The translations under genes were made by a program, and so were the position numbers. Shown here one piece after another: positions 25,416 to 35,224 of a stretch of 64,000 bases of DNA. Source of the stretch: Dissulfurimicrobium hydrothermale (lineage in GTDB: Bacteria > Desulfobacterota > Dissulfuribacteria > Dissulfuribacterales > Sh68). The stretch is from the NCBI RefSeq assembly GCF_022026155.1, contig NZ_CP085041.1, positions 1,334,306-1,398,305 of the forward strand, given 5' to 3'. Position 1 is the first letter of the stretch; each line of letters starts with the position of its first letter. The notes under the pieces are model-generated. The model searched no databases, was not told the DNA's origin, and worked only from the letters and a program-made list of their open reading frames with translations.

Positions 25416-26273
25416 CTATCTGATCGGTCCATTCAAGATAATATTATCAATAAGCCTTGTGCCACCAATCCACACGGCCAAGGCGAGAAGTACAGGCCTC
25501 TCCTTGACCATCTCAACCGGCTCCAGGGTCTCCGGATCACCAAAAAAGATATAGTCTATCTTTGTGTTGCACCTTGAAAGAATGTGTCTTTTTACCTCAT
25601 CACCGATTCTTTCCGTAAGGCATCCCCCTTTTTTCACCAGGTCCTCAGCCAGTTTCAAGGCCTCAAAGAGACAAACCGCAGCCCCGCGCTCTTCAATATT
25701 AAGATAGACATTCCTTGAGCTCATGGCCAGCCCATCTTTTTCCCTGACAATGGGGTGTCCTACGATCTCTACGGGCATATTCAGGTCTTTCACCATCCGC
25801 CTTATGATGACGAGCTGCTGAAAATCCTTTTCGCCGAATACGGCCCTGTCAGGACGGACGATGTTGAAAAGCTTACAGACAACAGTAGCTACCCCCCTGA
25901 AGTGACTGGGCCTTGATACGCCGCACATGATTCCGCTCAGTCCCTCAACATCTACCCAGGTCTTAAAGCCCTCAGGATACATATCGGCTGGATCCGGACA
26001 AAAGAGTATATCCACACCCTCTGCGTCAGCAAGGGAGGCGTCGCGCTCGAAATCCCTCGGATACCTCGCGAGGTCCTCGCCAGGTCCAAACTGTGTAGGG
26101 TTGACAAAGAGGCTCACCACCACCCTGTCTGCGATCTTTCTTGCAAATCTCATAAGAGATAGGTGTCCTTCATGGAAATAGCCCATCGTAGGGACGAGAC
26201 AGAGTTTCAGGCCGTTTGATCTCGCCTCTGTGGCGGCTTGGGTCATTTCATTTAGGTCTTGTATAAGCCTCAT
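25416..26273 (-). CDS. panC: Pantothenate synthetase (pantoate--beta-alanine ligase)
   Basis: ATP-dependent joining of pantoate and beta-alanine. 285 residues with the HIGH-like PTMGYFHEGHLSLM, FVNPTQFGPGEDLARYPR, FGEKDFQQL, and the KMSKS-like MSSRNVYL. With panD downstream and panB elsewhere in the window, the pantothenate branch is complete except for ketopantoate reductase. Confidence 0.96.
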   Translation of the reverse strand: MRLIQDLNEMTQAATEARSNGLKLCLVPTMGYFHEGHLSLMRFARKIADRVVVSLFVNPTQFGPGEDLARYPRDFERDASLADAEGVDILFCPDPADMYPEGFKTWVDVEGLSGIMCGVSRPSHFRGVATVVCKLFNIVRPDRAVFGEKDFQQLVIIRRMVKDLNMPVEIVGHPIVREKDGLAMSSRNVYLNIEERGAAVCLFEALKLAEDLVKKGGCLTERIGDEVKRHILSRCNTKIDYIFFGDPETLEPVEMVKERPVLLALAVWIGGTRLIDNIILNGPIR

Positions 26274-26281
26274 TTACTTTT

Positions 26282-27193
26282 TTACTTGCAAGGTTCTTCA
26301 AAGGAGCACACACCTTGTTGATCAAAAGGATTGGTTGGTGCAAGTCCAAGATTTGCACTGTTGGTAGATGCACATTGGTCTTTTACATACCTTATGATGC
26401 TATCTTGACCTTTTATAAAGCTCAACCCATCCCTGTTTTCCACTATCAGAACAGGGACGGTGTATATGCCAAGGATTCTTAAAATAACCTTGTTGGCCTT
26501 AGGTTCATACCTAGGCAAGGGTTCAAGGCCAGGCAATATTTCGGCCCTGGGTCTTGTAACTGGATTGAAATGCACCTCACATGCCGAACAGGTTTTTAAG
26601 ACATCAAGGACTGCTTTGCAGTGCGGACAATCCTCTGAAAAGATAAGATAGAGGCGTTTTCTGGGGTCGTTACATTGTCTTACTGCATAAGTACCGCTAT
26701 CAAGGTCGAATCTTTTTTGGAATGCATCTTCATCAAGCTTGAGAGCAGAGAATATAAAAAATTCAGTGACAAAAATCAACCCGCCGACAAAGAGATGTCT
26801 TAGATCGACGCAGACATTCATAAGGACTATAAATAAAAATATTAGGAGGCAATAGGAGCAGAATGAATGGACAACAAAGGTTTGTAAGCCGATCAAGACC
26901 CCTTCGACCCCAAGCCCTGCCAGCAAGAATCCAGGCAGCACAGCCATCGCCCAGGCCTTTCTTCGGCTCAAAAGTCCTGTCCAGAAGATGGTCTGGAAAT
27001 AGCCAAGTCCTACCAGATTTACATATATCTGATTTATAGATACGAAATTTTCTGCGATCTTACAGCCCTCGTTCAGACATACGGCTTCACCTCTTATCAG
27101 GATTGCGCCTATCTGGGCGAGCACCACAAGACTCCCAAGAAACGCCAAGACGTTCAGACCGAATGGGAATGTTATACTTTTTTTGTCCATCAC
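26282..27193 (-). CDS. VKOR-thioredoxin fusion, disulfide-forming membrane protein
   Basis: 303 residues. Four to five transmembrane helices form a vitamin K epoxide reductase domain with loop cysteines C39-x4-C44 and the active-site CSYC. A fused thioredoxin-like domain with CPHC follows near residue 195, including a cis-proline-type IYTVPVLIVENRDG. Bacterial VKOR oxidises DsbA-like partners and passes electrons to quinone; the fusion supplies its own partner. Two extra cysteines end the protein (VCSFEEPC). It sits between the RND pump gene and panC with 8-bp gaps. Confidence 0.87.
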   Translation of the reverse strand: MMDKKSITFPFGLNVLAFLGSLVVLAQIGAILIRGEAVCLNEGCKIAENFVSINQIYVNLVGLGYFQTIFWTGLLSRRKAWAMAVLPGFLLAGLGVEGVLIGLQTFVVHSFCSYCLLIFLFIVLMNVCVDLRHLFVGGLIFVTEFFIFSALKLDEDAFQKRFDLDSGTYAVRQCNDPRKRLYLIFSEDCPHCKAVLDVLKTCSACEVHFNPVTRPRAEILPGLEPLPRYEPKANKVILRILGIYTVPVLIVENRDGLSFIKGQDSIIRYVKDQCASTNSANLGLAPTNPFDQQGVCSFEEPCK

Positions 27194-27201
27194 TTTTAAG
27201 G

Positions 27202-30200
27202 CTAAAGGACCAGTCTTCCTTCCTGCTTCATCCTGTGGTCAAGGTAGTAAAGCACTGGGACTACCATACGAGAAAAGATCGTGGCCGCTATCTCGCCTGA
27301 CATGAGCGATATGGCAAGCCCTTGGAAGATTGGATCAAAGAGTATGACAAAGGAACCTACTACAACCGCTGAAGATGTCAGGAGCATCGGTCTGAATCTC
27401 ACGGCGCCTGCATCTATGACCGCCTCGGCGAGGGGCATCCCCTCCTTGAGCCTTAATTCTATAAAGTCAACTAGAATAATGGAGTTCCGCACGACAATAC
27501 CTGCGCCTGCGATAAAACCTATCATGGATGTGGCGGTGAAAAAGGCCCCCATGAGGGCGTGTGCCGGAAGGATGCCTATGAGGGAGAGCGGTATCGGAGA
27601 AAGAATGACCAGGGGCACGGAATAGGAATGGAACCAACCCACCACAAGGATGAAGATGAGCACGATCACCACTGCGAACGCCGCGCCCATATCCCTGAAT
27701 ACCTCATATGTTATATGCCACTCGCCGTCCCACTTCATGGACCAGTGCTGTGTGGAAAACGGCTGTTTGGTATAGTAAATTTCAAACCTTTCGCCATCGG
27801 GGGTCTTGAGCTTGGAAAGGGCCTTGTTCATCTTAAGTATGGCATAAATAGGACTCTCTTCCGAGCCTGAGACATCGCCCGTCACATAAACTACTGGTTT
27901 GAGGTTTTTGTGGTAGATTGGGTGGTTTATTATAGAATCTTTTATGGTGACCAGCTCCCCAAGTCCGACCATTTCACCGTTTGCAGCCCTCAGCCTGATA
28001 TCCTTGATGCCTTGCAGCGAAGATCTGTCGGAAAGCGGAAGCCTCACGATCAGTGGTATGTCTTCTTTGCTGTTGCCGTCATGAAGAAGCCCGACTTGGA
28101 CACCCTTGACCGAGGCCTTGAGGACCTCGGCGACCCTTTCGGGCGATATTCCGGCGGCCATTGCCTTGTCTTTTTGTACAGTAAGCACCAATTCCTTCTG
28201 TGGATCGGTCATGTACCAATCCACATCCACCACGCCATCCGTTTTTTTGAATATCTCTTTGACCTTTTTTGCGATCTCTATCTGCCCCTCGTAATTCGGG
28301 CCATAGATTTCGGCCACCAGGGTCTGGAGTACAGGCGGGCCAGGAGGAATCTCAACCACTTTTATGCGCGCCCCGTACCTTTGTGCGATCTCGGTTAGTC
28401 TTGGCCTCATTTTTTTGACTATCAAATGGCTCTCCTCCTTCCTCATTTGTTTTGGAAGGAGGTTTACCTGTATATCGGCCTCGTTTGCATACTTTCTTAG
28501 ATAGTAATGCCTTACAAGGCCGTTGAAATTAAAGGGTGCGGCGGTCCCTGAATATATCTCATAGTCTGTGACATAGCTTTGGGTTGCAATATAAGACCCA
28601 AGTTCCTCGGCGACAGCCGTAGTCTGTTCTAATGGGGTGCCGTTGGGCATGTCGATTATGACCTGAAATTCGTTCTTGTTATCGAACGGGAGCATCTTTA
28701 CCTTTACCACCTTGAGATATATAAGGGCGCACGATAGGACAAACGCAACGGCCATCACCGAGAGGAAGCCCCAGCGCCATTTGACGTTTTTGATAAGGTG
28801 CCCCATGGCCCAGCGATAGATGTGGGTGATCCGTCCCTCTGTTTCTTCTTTGTGCTCTCCTTTGACCTTGAGGATGTGGTAAGCAGTCCAAGGCGTGATC
28901 GCAAACGAGATGATCATTGAGAGAAACATGGCGACCGAGGCGCCGATCGGCATGGGTCTCATGTAAGGCCCCATTAATCCCCTTACAAAGGCAAGGGGCA
29001 GGATGGCCACTATTACCGTAAAGGTGGCAAGTATCAGGGGGCTTCCAACCTCTACGACCGCATTGACTATAACATCCTTTATAGGCCTTCCTTTGTTGAA
29101 GGGGAGACGGAGATGTCGGATGATATTCTCGACGCCTACTATAGGGTCGTCAACTAGGATACCGATGCAGAATATAAGGGCGAAGAGCGTAACTCTGTTT
29201 AATGTATAGCCATAGATGTAATAGACAAAAAGGGTCAGGGCCAGGGTCACGGGGATGGCCACGAGTACCACGAGGCTTGCCTGAACGCCAAGGAGTAGGG
29301 CCATAAGGATGGCTACAGATATAGTGGCAAGCGCCAGATGTTCAAGGAGCTCGTTGGACTTTTCCTTGGCGGTTTCGCCGTAATCCCGTGTCACTACCAC
29401 GTGGACGTCTGAAGGGAGGATGAAACCCTTTAGCCCCTCTACCTTATTGAGTACGGTGTTAGCGATGGATGTGGCGTTCTCACCTTTACGTTTGGATATG
29501 GCTATTGTCACCGCCTCTTTTAATGCACCAGGGGCGATCTTTACACCCTTTTTTTCAGCCCCAAGGCCGGCGCCTATCATTACATAGGATGTGGGTTCTT
29601 CAGGGCCATCTATTATCTGGGCCACTTGGCCGAGATAAATCGGTTTACCGTCCACGACCTTGATGACCGTCTTTTCAAGGTCGTTTATATCAGTAAAGAA
29701 ATTATTGAGCCTGAGGGAAAAGCTCTGGTTGTTGTTAGAGATGTCGGATATCCAGGAGGCCTGATTCTGGGACGAAAGGGCGGCTACTACGTCTGCCGCA
29801 TCAATTGAAAGGCCGGCAAGGGCATTGGGCTTAAGGATCACCCTGGCCTGTCTTTTGAGACCCCCTATGATCTTCGTCTCGCTTACCCCATTGACCGCGC
29901 GTATCTCGTCATTAAGCTGAGTCGCTATGCGCCTTAAGGTGGAGCCGTCATAGCCATCTCCCCACAGGGTGATGGCAAGTATCGGGACGTCGTCTATAGA
30001 ATGAGGTTTCAGGATGGGCTTGCTACAGCCTGGCGGGATCCAGTCAAGGTGGGCATAGAGCTTGTCATAGACCCTGACCAGGCTCTTTTCCATATCCTCC
30101 CCGACCTTGAACCTGACCACAGTCATGGCCTGGTCGGGCATAGCGGTGGAATAGACATACTCGACGCCAGGGATTTCCCAGATGAGTTTTTCCATAGGGC

Positions 30201-30438
30201 CTATGACCCTATTTTCGATCTCTTTTGGGGTCGAACCTGGCATAGAGACCATCACGTCTATCATGGGTACTACAATTTGGGGTTCTTCTTCGCTCGGCGT
30301 GAAAAAAATTGCAAACGCCCCGAGAAGGAGGCTTGCAATGATGGCAAGCGGGGTAATCTTAGAATCGATGAATGTCTCTGTAAGCCTTGCCAGGAAGGTA
30401 TTATGCGCCTCCATGACGTGGGGTTTAAGACTATTCAA
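27202..30438 (-). CDS. RND-family efflux transporter permease
   Basis: Inner-membrane proton-driven pump of more than 1070 residues with 12 helices and two large periplasmic loops. The N-terminal region ITPLAIIASLLLGAFAIF leads into EEEPQIVVPMIDVMVSMPG, and helix 4 holds the proton-relay acidic pair in IGILVDDPIVGVENI. It belongs to the AcrB-like/metal-RND-like group common in Desulfobacterota; the substrate is unknown. I chose the TTG at 30438 because AGGAGG lies 9 nt upstream. The GTG at 30447 sits directly on that Shine-Dalgarno sequence. Coupled to the adaptor gene. Confidence 0.92.
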   Translation of the reverse strand: MNSLKPHVMEAHNTFLARLTETFIDSKITPLAIIASLLLGAFAIFFTPSEEEPQIVVPMIDVMVSMPGSTPKEIENRVIGPMEKLIWEIPGVEYVYSTAMPDQAMTVVRFKVGEDMEKSLVRVYDKLYAHLDWIPPGCSKPILKPHSIDDVPILAITLWGDGYDGSTLRRIATQLNDEIRAVNGVSETKIIGGLKRQARVILKPNALAGLSIDAADVVAALSSQNQASWISDISNNNQSFSLRLNNFFTDINDLEKTVIKVVDGKPIYLGQVAQIIDGPEEPTSYVMIGAGLGAEKKGVKIAPGALKEAVTIAISKRKGENATSIANTVLNKVEGLKGFILPSDVHVVVTRDYGETAKEKSNELLEHLALATISVAILMALLLGVQASLVVLVAIPVTLALTLFVYYIYGYTLNRVTLFALIFCIGILVDDPIVGVENIIRHLRLPFNKGRPIKDVIVNAVVEVGSPLILATFTVIVAILPLAFVRGLMGPYMRPMPIGASVAMFLSMIISFAITPWTAYHILKVKGEHKEETEGRITHIYRWAMGHLIKNVKWRWGFLSVMAVAFVLSCALIYLKVVKVKMLPFDNKNEFQVIIDMPNGTPLEQTTAVAEELGSYIATQSYVTDYEIYSGTAAPFNFNGLVRHYYLRKYANEADIQVNLLPKQMRKEESHLIVKKMRPRLTEIAQRYGARIKVVEIPPGPPVLQTLVAEIYGPNYEGQIEIAKKVKEIFKKTDGVVDVDWYMTDPQKELVLTVQKDKAMAAGISPERVAEVLKASVKGVQVGLLHDGNSKEDIPLIVRLPLSDRSSLQGIKDIRLRAANGEMVGLGELVTIKDSIINHPIYHKNLKPVVYVTGDVSGSEESPIYAILKMNKALSKLKTPDGERFEIYYTKQPFSTQHWSMKWDGEWHITYEVFRDMGAAFAVVIVLIFILVVGWFHSYSVPLVILSPIPLSLIGILPAHALMGAFFTATSMIGFIAGAGIVVRNSIILVDFIELRLKEGMPLAEAVIDAGAVRFRPMLLTSSAVVVGSFVILFDPIFQGLAISLMSGEIAATIFSRMVVPVLYYLDHRMKQEGRLVL

Positions 30439-31639
30439 GGCGTACACCCTCCTGTACCATGTCTAGGTTTGAAACCACCACCGTATCCTTCGGGTTTACC
30501 CCGCTCAGTATCTCGACAAAGACATCCCCATGCCGACCTTGGCCGGACCCAGGATACGGCATCCACGTGCCATCTTCATATATCCACTTTCTACCGGTCT
30601 TTACTACCCTCCAGTGGACTATTCGGTCTCTGCCTACAGTATATACGGCCGTCATTCCACCCCTTGTGACCAGGGCCTTTTCAGGGACTACAAGACATTT
30701 TATGTGGCCTTTCAACAGAATGACTTTTCCATAGAGGCCGCTTTTTATCAGGTCATGGTCTGGCTGTTTTTTGAGGTCTATCTTTATATTAAACGTATGG
30801 GTTAGTGGATTTACATAAGGCACGACTCGGGTTATTTTTGCGGCTTCGCTGATGTGCGCTGATGGGATGGACAGATATACATTGTCGCCGGGCTTGGTCC
30901 TTGCAAGAAGGGCCTCGTCTATGTCGGCATCAAACCAGTATCCGCTGTCTACGGCGTCAATTTTTAAAAGGGGTGTGCCCGGATTTACATAGCTTCCTGG
31001 ATCGACCGTCTTTTCCACTATCAGGCCGTTTACAGGCGAGACGAGGGAGACGTATGAGAGCTGGTTTCTTGCTTCATTCAAGTTGGCTTCAATGCGTCTT
31101 ATGTTTGCATCAAGGGCGGAGGCTTGGTTCTCCAGGGCCTTGAATCGGGCGAGGGCCCGGTCAAATTCCTCCTGGGTTGCGGCATCCTCTTTTTTGAGTC
31201 GTTCAAGGCGCTCAAAATTGGCCTTTGCATATGCGAGATCCGCCATGACCGCTGCCTTTTGACTGACCATCGCCGCCTTTTCAGCCATTGCGGATTCTAT
31301 CTCCGACCTTGCCCTTGTATCATCTATAGTCAAGAGCAGATCACCCTTCTTGACCACATCGCCCTCGCGCACCCTGACCTCGCGGACAAATCCTGAGGTA
31401 TTTGATGCCAATACGGCCTGTATTTTGGCCTTCGTTCTGCCTGAAAAGACCTCCATATCAGGCATGGAGGCCTCTGTGACCTCATAGGTCTGAGCGCTGA
31501 CCGCAGAGACAGGTTTTCTTCTCGATTTTTGATCTTGATCGGCGCAACCGGTCAGAGAAAGCAATAAAAAGATAGATGCCGCGCCAAAAAGAAAAAATCT
31601 GCCCACATAATTACCTATAGGTCTAACTCTCGTCGTCAT
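30431..31639 (-). CDS. RND efflux periplasmic adaptor (MFP) lipoprotein
   Basis: 402 residues. A lipoprotein signal (FLFGAASIFLLLSLTGC) is followed by a lipoyl-like half (VLASNTSGFVREVRVREGD), an alpha-helical hairpin of about 100 residues rich in Ala/Glu/Lys, the second lipoyl half (YVSLVSPVNGLIVEKTVDPG) and beta-barrel domains. It should bridge the RND pump and TolC. It overlaps the TolC gene by 17 bp and the pump gene by 8 bp. Confidence 0.92.
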   Translation of the reverse strand: MTTRVRPIGNYVGRFFLFGAASIFLLLSLTGCADQDQKSRRKPVSAVSAQTYEVTEASMPDMEVFSGRTKAKIQAVLASNTSGFVREVRVREGDVVKKGDLLLTIDDTRARSEIESAMAEKAAMVSQKAAVMADLAYAKANFERLERLKKEDAATQEEFDRALARFKALENQASALDANIRRIEANLNEARNQLSYVSLVSPVNGLIVEKTVDPGSYVNPGTPLLKIDAVDSGYWFDADIDEALLARTKPGDNVYLSIPSAHISEAAKITRVVPYVNPLTHTFNIKIDLKKQPDHDLIKSGLYGKVILLKGHIKCLVVPEKALVTRGGMTAVYTVGRDRIVHWRVVKTGRKWIYEDGTWMPYPGSGQGRHGDVFVEILSGVNPKDTVVVSNLDMVQEGVRLE

Positions 31640-33062
31640 TACCCAATACCCCTGTCTTAAGCTTGAGATCCGACATGGCTGTCATGTAATCATATCGCGC
31701 CTGAGCAGCTTGAAGTCTGGTCTGTTTAAGGGCTGTCTCGGCGCTCAACACCTCCACCATCAAGGCCAATCCGTTTTCATAGCGTTTTTTAAGTATTCTT
31801 AAGGTTTCTTCAGCCTGTGCGACTGCTTTTTCCGTTACATCAAGCTGTTTTTTGGCGGTTATAAGATTGAAATACGCCTGCCTTACCTCAAGGCCGATCT
31901 GGGCGTTTATGTCTTGATCTTTATATCTGGTGCGCCGTTCCTCGGCACTGGCGGCTGCAAGCCTTGCCCTGTCTCCCAGACCATTAAATATATTGAAGGA
32001 CATCACAGCCATTATACTCCACGAATCTCCATCTGTTCCAAGGAGATCCCTGCTATTTGTTTCATATGATCCTTGGAGATTTAATGACGGCAAAAACTGA
32101 AACTCAGCCTCTTTGGTCTTGAGGCCTGCCGCCTGGACCATTTTTTTTGAAAGGAGCGATTCAGGCCGTTTCCTGCGGGCGATCTCAAGCCAGGCCTCCA
32201 AACCCCTGGATGCCAGGTCTGTATTTGTCTGAGGAGGTTCAAGTTCCCATTCGCGGTCTTGCGATATCCCCATGGCCTTATCCAACGCGGCCATCGCAAT
32301 CTTGACATCTCCCTCCGCCCTTAGTCTCTCGCGTTCGGCAGAGACGAGATGCACCCTTGCGGACAGTAGATCTGATTTCAGGGCAAGGCCGGCCTTTTCT
32401 CTTTTTGCCGCAAGTCCTTCCATGGCCTTGGCGGTCTCGACCGATGCTGTCATGACATCCAGGGTCTTCTCGGCAAGGATGGCCTGATAATAGGCCTTTT
32501 CCACCTGAAAAGAGACCTCTTGCCTTATCTTGGTCTTTTCTAGGGCTGCTATCTGTTCCTGGACCTTGGACAAGCGATATCCGATGATCTCCCTACCTTG
32601 GTTGAATATCGGCTGTGTCAATACGAAGCGGCCTTGCCAATTAGTTATCGGCGTAGGATTGTTAAGCCTGTCTATATCAAAATCCCGGGATGTAAAGCGT
32701 TCCTGCGCAAGTTTATAGGTAAAGACCATCGGCGGATTGTTGGTCCTTTCAAGGTCTTCATAGAAATTTAAGGTTGGAAAGAAGGCGCTCAGACTTGCCG
32801 ATCTATTCGCCTGCGACGCCTCCAGGGAGGCACTAGCGCCTTTTAGAAGTGGGTTGTTGGACATGGCCAACTCGACCGCCTTTGAAAGGGTAAGCTTTTC
32901 CGCAGCCTGTTCCTGTGCGGCAGAGAGACGAGGCTGTGAGAGTACAATTGCCGCAGCAAAGCAATAAAGACACAGTCTTAAAAGAAAACCCTTGCTGGTC
33001 ATGAATGATGAATGGTTGCGCAAAGGTCTTAAAAGGAGAATGTCTTCCTTTGAAAAAGACAT
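31623..33062 (-). CDS. TolC-family outer membrane efflux protein
   Basis: About 479 residues with two outer-membrane-efflux repeats. The first contains LSKAVELAMSNNPLLKGA, typical of the mature N-terminus of the family. Long helical segments match the trans-periplasmic tunnel. I chose the ATG at 33062 because TGAGGTG lies 6 nt upstream. The frame opens at a GTG at 33095, and a shorter form from the ATG at 33002 would place the signal peptide (LLRLCLYCFAAAIVL) nearer the N-terminus. First gene of the nine-gene run down to 22812. Confidence 0.9.
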   Translation of the reverse strand: MSFSKEDILLLRPLRNHSSFMTSKGFLLRLCLYCFAAAIVLSQPRLSAAQEQAAEKLTLSKAVELAMSNNPLLKGASASLEASQANRSASLSAFFPTLNFYEDLERTNNPPMVFTYKLAQERFTSRDFDIDRLNNPTPITNWQGRFVLTQPIFNQGREIIGYRLSKVQEQIAALEKTKIRQEVSFQVEKAYYQAILAEKTLDVMTASVETAKAMEGLAAKREKAGLALKSDLLSARVHLVSAERERLRAEGDVKIAMAALDKAMGISQDREWELEPPQTNTDLASRGLEAWLEIARRKRPESLLSKKMVQAAGLKTKEAEFQFLPSLNLQGSYETNSRDLLGTDGDSWSIMAVMSFNIFNGLGDRARLAAASAEERRTRYKDQDINAQIGLEVRQAYFNLITAKKQLDVTEKAVAQAEETLRILKKRYENGLALMVEVLSAETALKQTRLQAAQARYDYMTAMSDLKLKTGVLGNDDES

Positions 33063-33185
33063 CTGGATCACCTCAAATTTATTATCGTTGATCACTGTTT
33101 TTTCAGATCCTGAATTCTATTTTGTTAGTGTGCTTGAGTCAAGAAACTTAAAATAAAAACAGCGATAAAAATTTTTTTGGAAATC

Positions 33186-33217
33186 TTGACCTCAAAAACC
33201 ACCGGCCTCTATATAAT
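33186..33217 (+). promoter_or_regulatory. Candidate promoter for the L,D-transpeptidase gene
   Basis: TTGACC at 33186-33191 and TATAAT at 33212-33217. The spacer to the perfect TATAAT is 20 bp, which is long; CTATAT, overlapping it, gives 17 bp. It is followed by AGGTGG at 33231 and the TTG start at 33247. The remainder of the divergent region 33063-33185 is AT-rich and should hold the promoter of the efflux operon. Confidence 0.45.
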
Positions 33218-33246
33218 TCAGGGGCATAATAGGTGGTCTTTTAATT

Positions 33247-34518
33247 TTGTCGCTGTTTGCTATAAACGCTATTTGCTATAAGCTGTTCATCCGGCTGGTT
33301 GTGAATATGATCAATATTATTACACCTTTTTTCGTCGGCATACTTATTATGCTTGGTGCGCCTGTTTATGCCGTTTCCTTCGGATTATATTGGGGCCCAG
33401 ACAGCAATAAGGGATTCACTATCCTTGAAAACGTGCCATATCAGAAACTTCTTCATGAATTCTACCACTACAGGGACATTGCCGCTGCAGGAGGCTGGCC
33501 TTTTATCCCGTCCGGGCCTGCTCTTAGGCCTGGAGACAGGGACAAGCGTATATCAATTTTGAGGGCAAGACTTGCCATATCGGGAGATCTTGTCCAAGAT
33601 GGGCGACATTATAAAGAAGCCGGCGACAGTGAATTGTTCGACAAGGGTCTTCGTGAGGCCGTTGTAAGGTTCCAGATGAGACATGGTCTTGAACCTGATG
33701 GGGTGGTGGGCCGTAACACGCTGGATGAATTGAATGTCGCAGTGGAAGATAGGATACGGCAGATAAGGGTGAATCTTGAGAGATTTCGTTTATTTCTTGG
33801 TTTAATTGAAGACCGTTATATCGTTATCAATATACCAGATTTTGAATTGAGATTGATCGAAGGCGGCAAGACCGTCATGAGGATGAAGATAATAGTGGGG
33901 AGGAGCGATCGGCAGACGCCGGTTTTCAGCTCTGAAATCACGTCTATTGTCGTAAATCCGTATTGGCGTGTGCCTTATTCCATAGCCGTAAAGGATATCC
34001 TGCCCAAGATCCAAAAGCATCCAGATTATCTTGACAAGAAGCATATAAAAGTCATAAATACGTCTGATGATAGTATAGTAGATGTTTTTGCCGATAAGAT
34101 AGATTGGAAAAAGGTCTCCGAGAGGAATTTTAGTTATAAGCTGAGGCAGGATCCTGGCGCCGACAACGCCCTCGGCAGGTTGAAATTTAATATATCCAAT
34201 CGATACGATATATATCTGCACGATACGCCTGCACAGGGTCTTTTTAAAAGGACGAGGAGGGATTTCAGTTCAGGCTGTATCCGTCTTGAGCGGCCGCTGG
34301 AACTTGCCTTATATTTATTAAGTGATCATACTGCCTGGACGCGCGAAAAGCTGCTTGACCTCATAAAGGCCGGCAAAACAATAACTATAAGGCTCAAGAA
34401 GCCGATCCCTGTTCATATAGAGTATTTTACGGCATGGGTTGCTGACGATGGAGTTCTAAATTTCAGACGAGATATCTATGGGCGTGATGCAATGTCTGAC
34501 AGTGTTTCTAGAAAATGA
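33247..34518 (+). CDS. L,D-transpeptidase (YcbB/LdtD-like, YkuD domain)
   Basis: 423 residues: an N-terminal membrane or signal segment (IITPFFVGILIMLGAPVYA), a peptidoglycan-binding helical domain (LREAVVRFQMRHGLEPDGVVGRNT) and a YkuD catalytic domain with HDTP...SSGCIRLERP (His and catalytic Cys). These enzymes make 3-3 peptide crosslinks or attach lipoproteins in the periplasm; the long insert before the catalytic domain matches the LdtD type. I chose the TTG at 33247 because AGGTGG lies 10 nt before it and a promoter precedes it. The ATG at 33307, right before the hydrophobic segment, is the alternative. Confidence 0.9.
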   Translation: MSLFAINAICYKLFIRLVVNMINIITPFFVGILIMLGAPVYAVSFGLYWGPDSNKGFTILENVPYQKLLHEFYHYRDIAAAGGWPFIPSGPALRPGDRDKRISILRARLAISGDLVQDGRHYKEAGDSELFDKGLREAVVRFQMRHGLEPDGVVGRNTLDELNVAVEDRIRQIRVNLERFRLFLGLIEDRYIVINIPDFELRLIEGGKTVMRMKIIVGRSDRQTPVFSSEITSIVVNPYWRVPYSIAVKDILPKIQKHPDYLDKKHIKVINTSDDSIVDVFADKIDWKKVSERNFSYKLRQDPGADNALGRLKFNISNRYDIYLHDTPAQGLFKRTRRDFSSGCIRLERPLELALYLLSDHTAWTREKLLDLIKAGKTITIRLKKPIPVHIEYFTAWVADDGVLNFRRDIYGRDAMSDSVSRK

Positions 34519-34560
34519 AAATGGTTTGGATCTCACCAATAAATTGCTTAAGGAGGTGTC

Positions 34561-35172
34561 ATGGAGCAGGGGATAAGAGATGTATGGAGATCGTCTCCAA
34601 GAAGGATGAAAAATGCGGACCTTGCGATGCAGCTCAGCAGAAGGAGGTTTTTAAAGGTGGGCGCATTTGTAGCCATGGCGCTTTTGTCTCCCACAAGGGT
34701 TATGGCAAGGATCGGCCCTTTCAAGGGGACTGAAAAGACCTTGTCTTTTTATAACCTCCATACAGAAGAAAGCCTGCATAAGACATATTTTTCAAAGGGC
34801 AGATATATCCCAAAGGTCCTTTCGGACATCAATTATATATTGCGCGATTTCCGCGCCGGGGATGTGCGTCCTATTGATGTAAAGCTTTTGGATCTGCTTT
34901 ATGACATAAAGTGCAGGCTCGGCACAAAAGACCCGTTTCTGGTCATCTCGGGCTACCGTTCCCCTGCTACAAATCGCTATCTTAGAGAACATAGTAGCGG
35001 CGTAGCGTGCAAGAGTATGCATATGTTCGGAAAGGCCATTGATATAAGACTCCCCTCGATCGCACTCGAGACTTTACACAAGGTCGCCGTAGCATTAAGG
35101 CGTGGAGGGGTGGGTTACTATCCCGAATCCAATTTTGTCCATGTAGATGTCGGAAATGTCAGGTACTGGTAA
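34561..35172 (+). CDS. DUF882/YcbK-like murein peptidase, Tat-exported
   Basis: 203 residues. A twin-arginine motif SRRRFLK (26-32) precedes a hydrophobic stretch and A-R-I cleavage region. The M15-like zinc peptidase fold shows VISGYRSPATN, SMHMFGKAIDIRLP (H...D) and the C-terminal FVHVDVG (H). E. coli YcbK (MepK) cuts the 3-3 crosslinks made by L,D-transpeptidases, and the gene directly upstream encodes such an enzyme, so a paired make-and-cut role is likely. AAGGAGG is at ideal spacing before the ATG. Confidence 0.9.
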   Translation: MEQGIRDVWRSSPRRMKNADLAMQLSRRRFLKVGAFVAMALLSPTRVMARIGPFKGTEKTLSFYNLHTEESLHKTYFSKGRYIPKVLSDINYILRDFRAGDVRPIDVKLLDLLYDIKCRLGTKDPFLVISGYRSPATNRYLREHSSGVACKSMHMFGKAIDIRLPSIALETLHKVAVALRRGGVGYYPESNFVHVDVGNVRYW

Positions 35173-35224
35173 TTTGATTTTTTTTCTGTTAAATTTTTAA
35201 CCTGATTTTAAGACCTGTCCGGAT

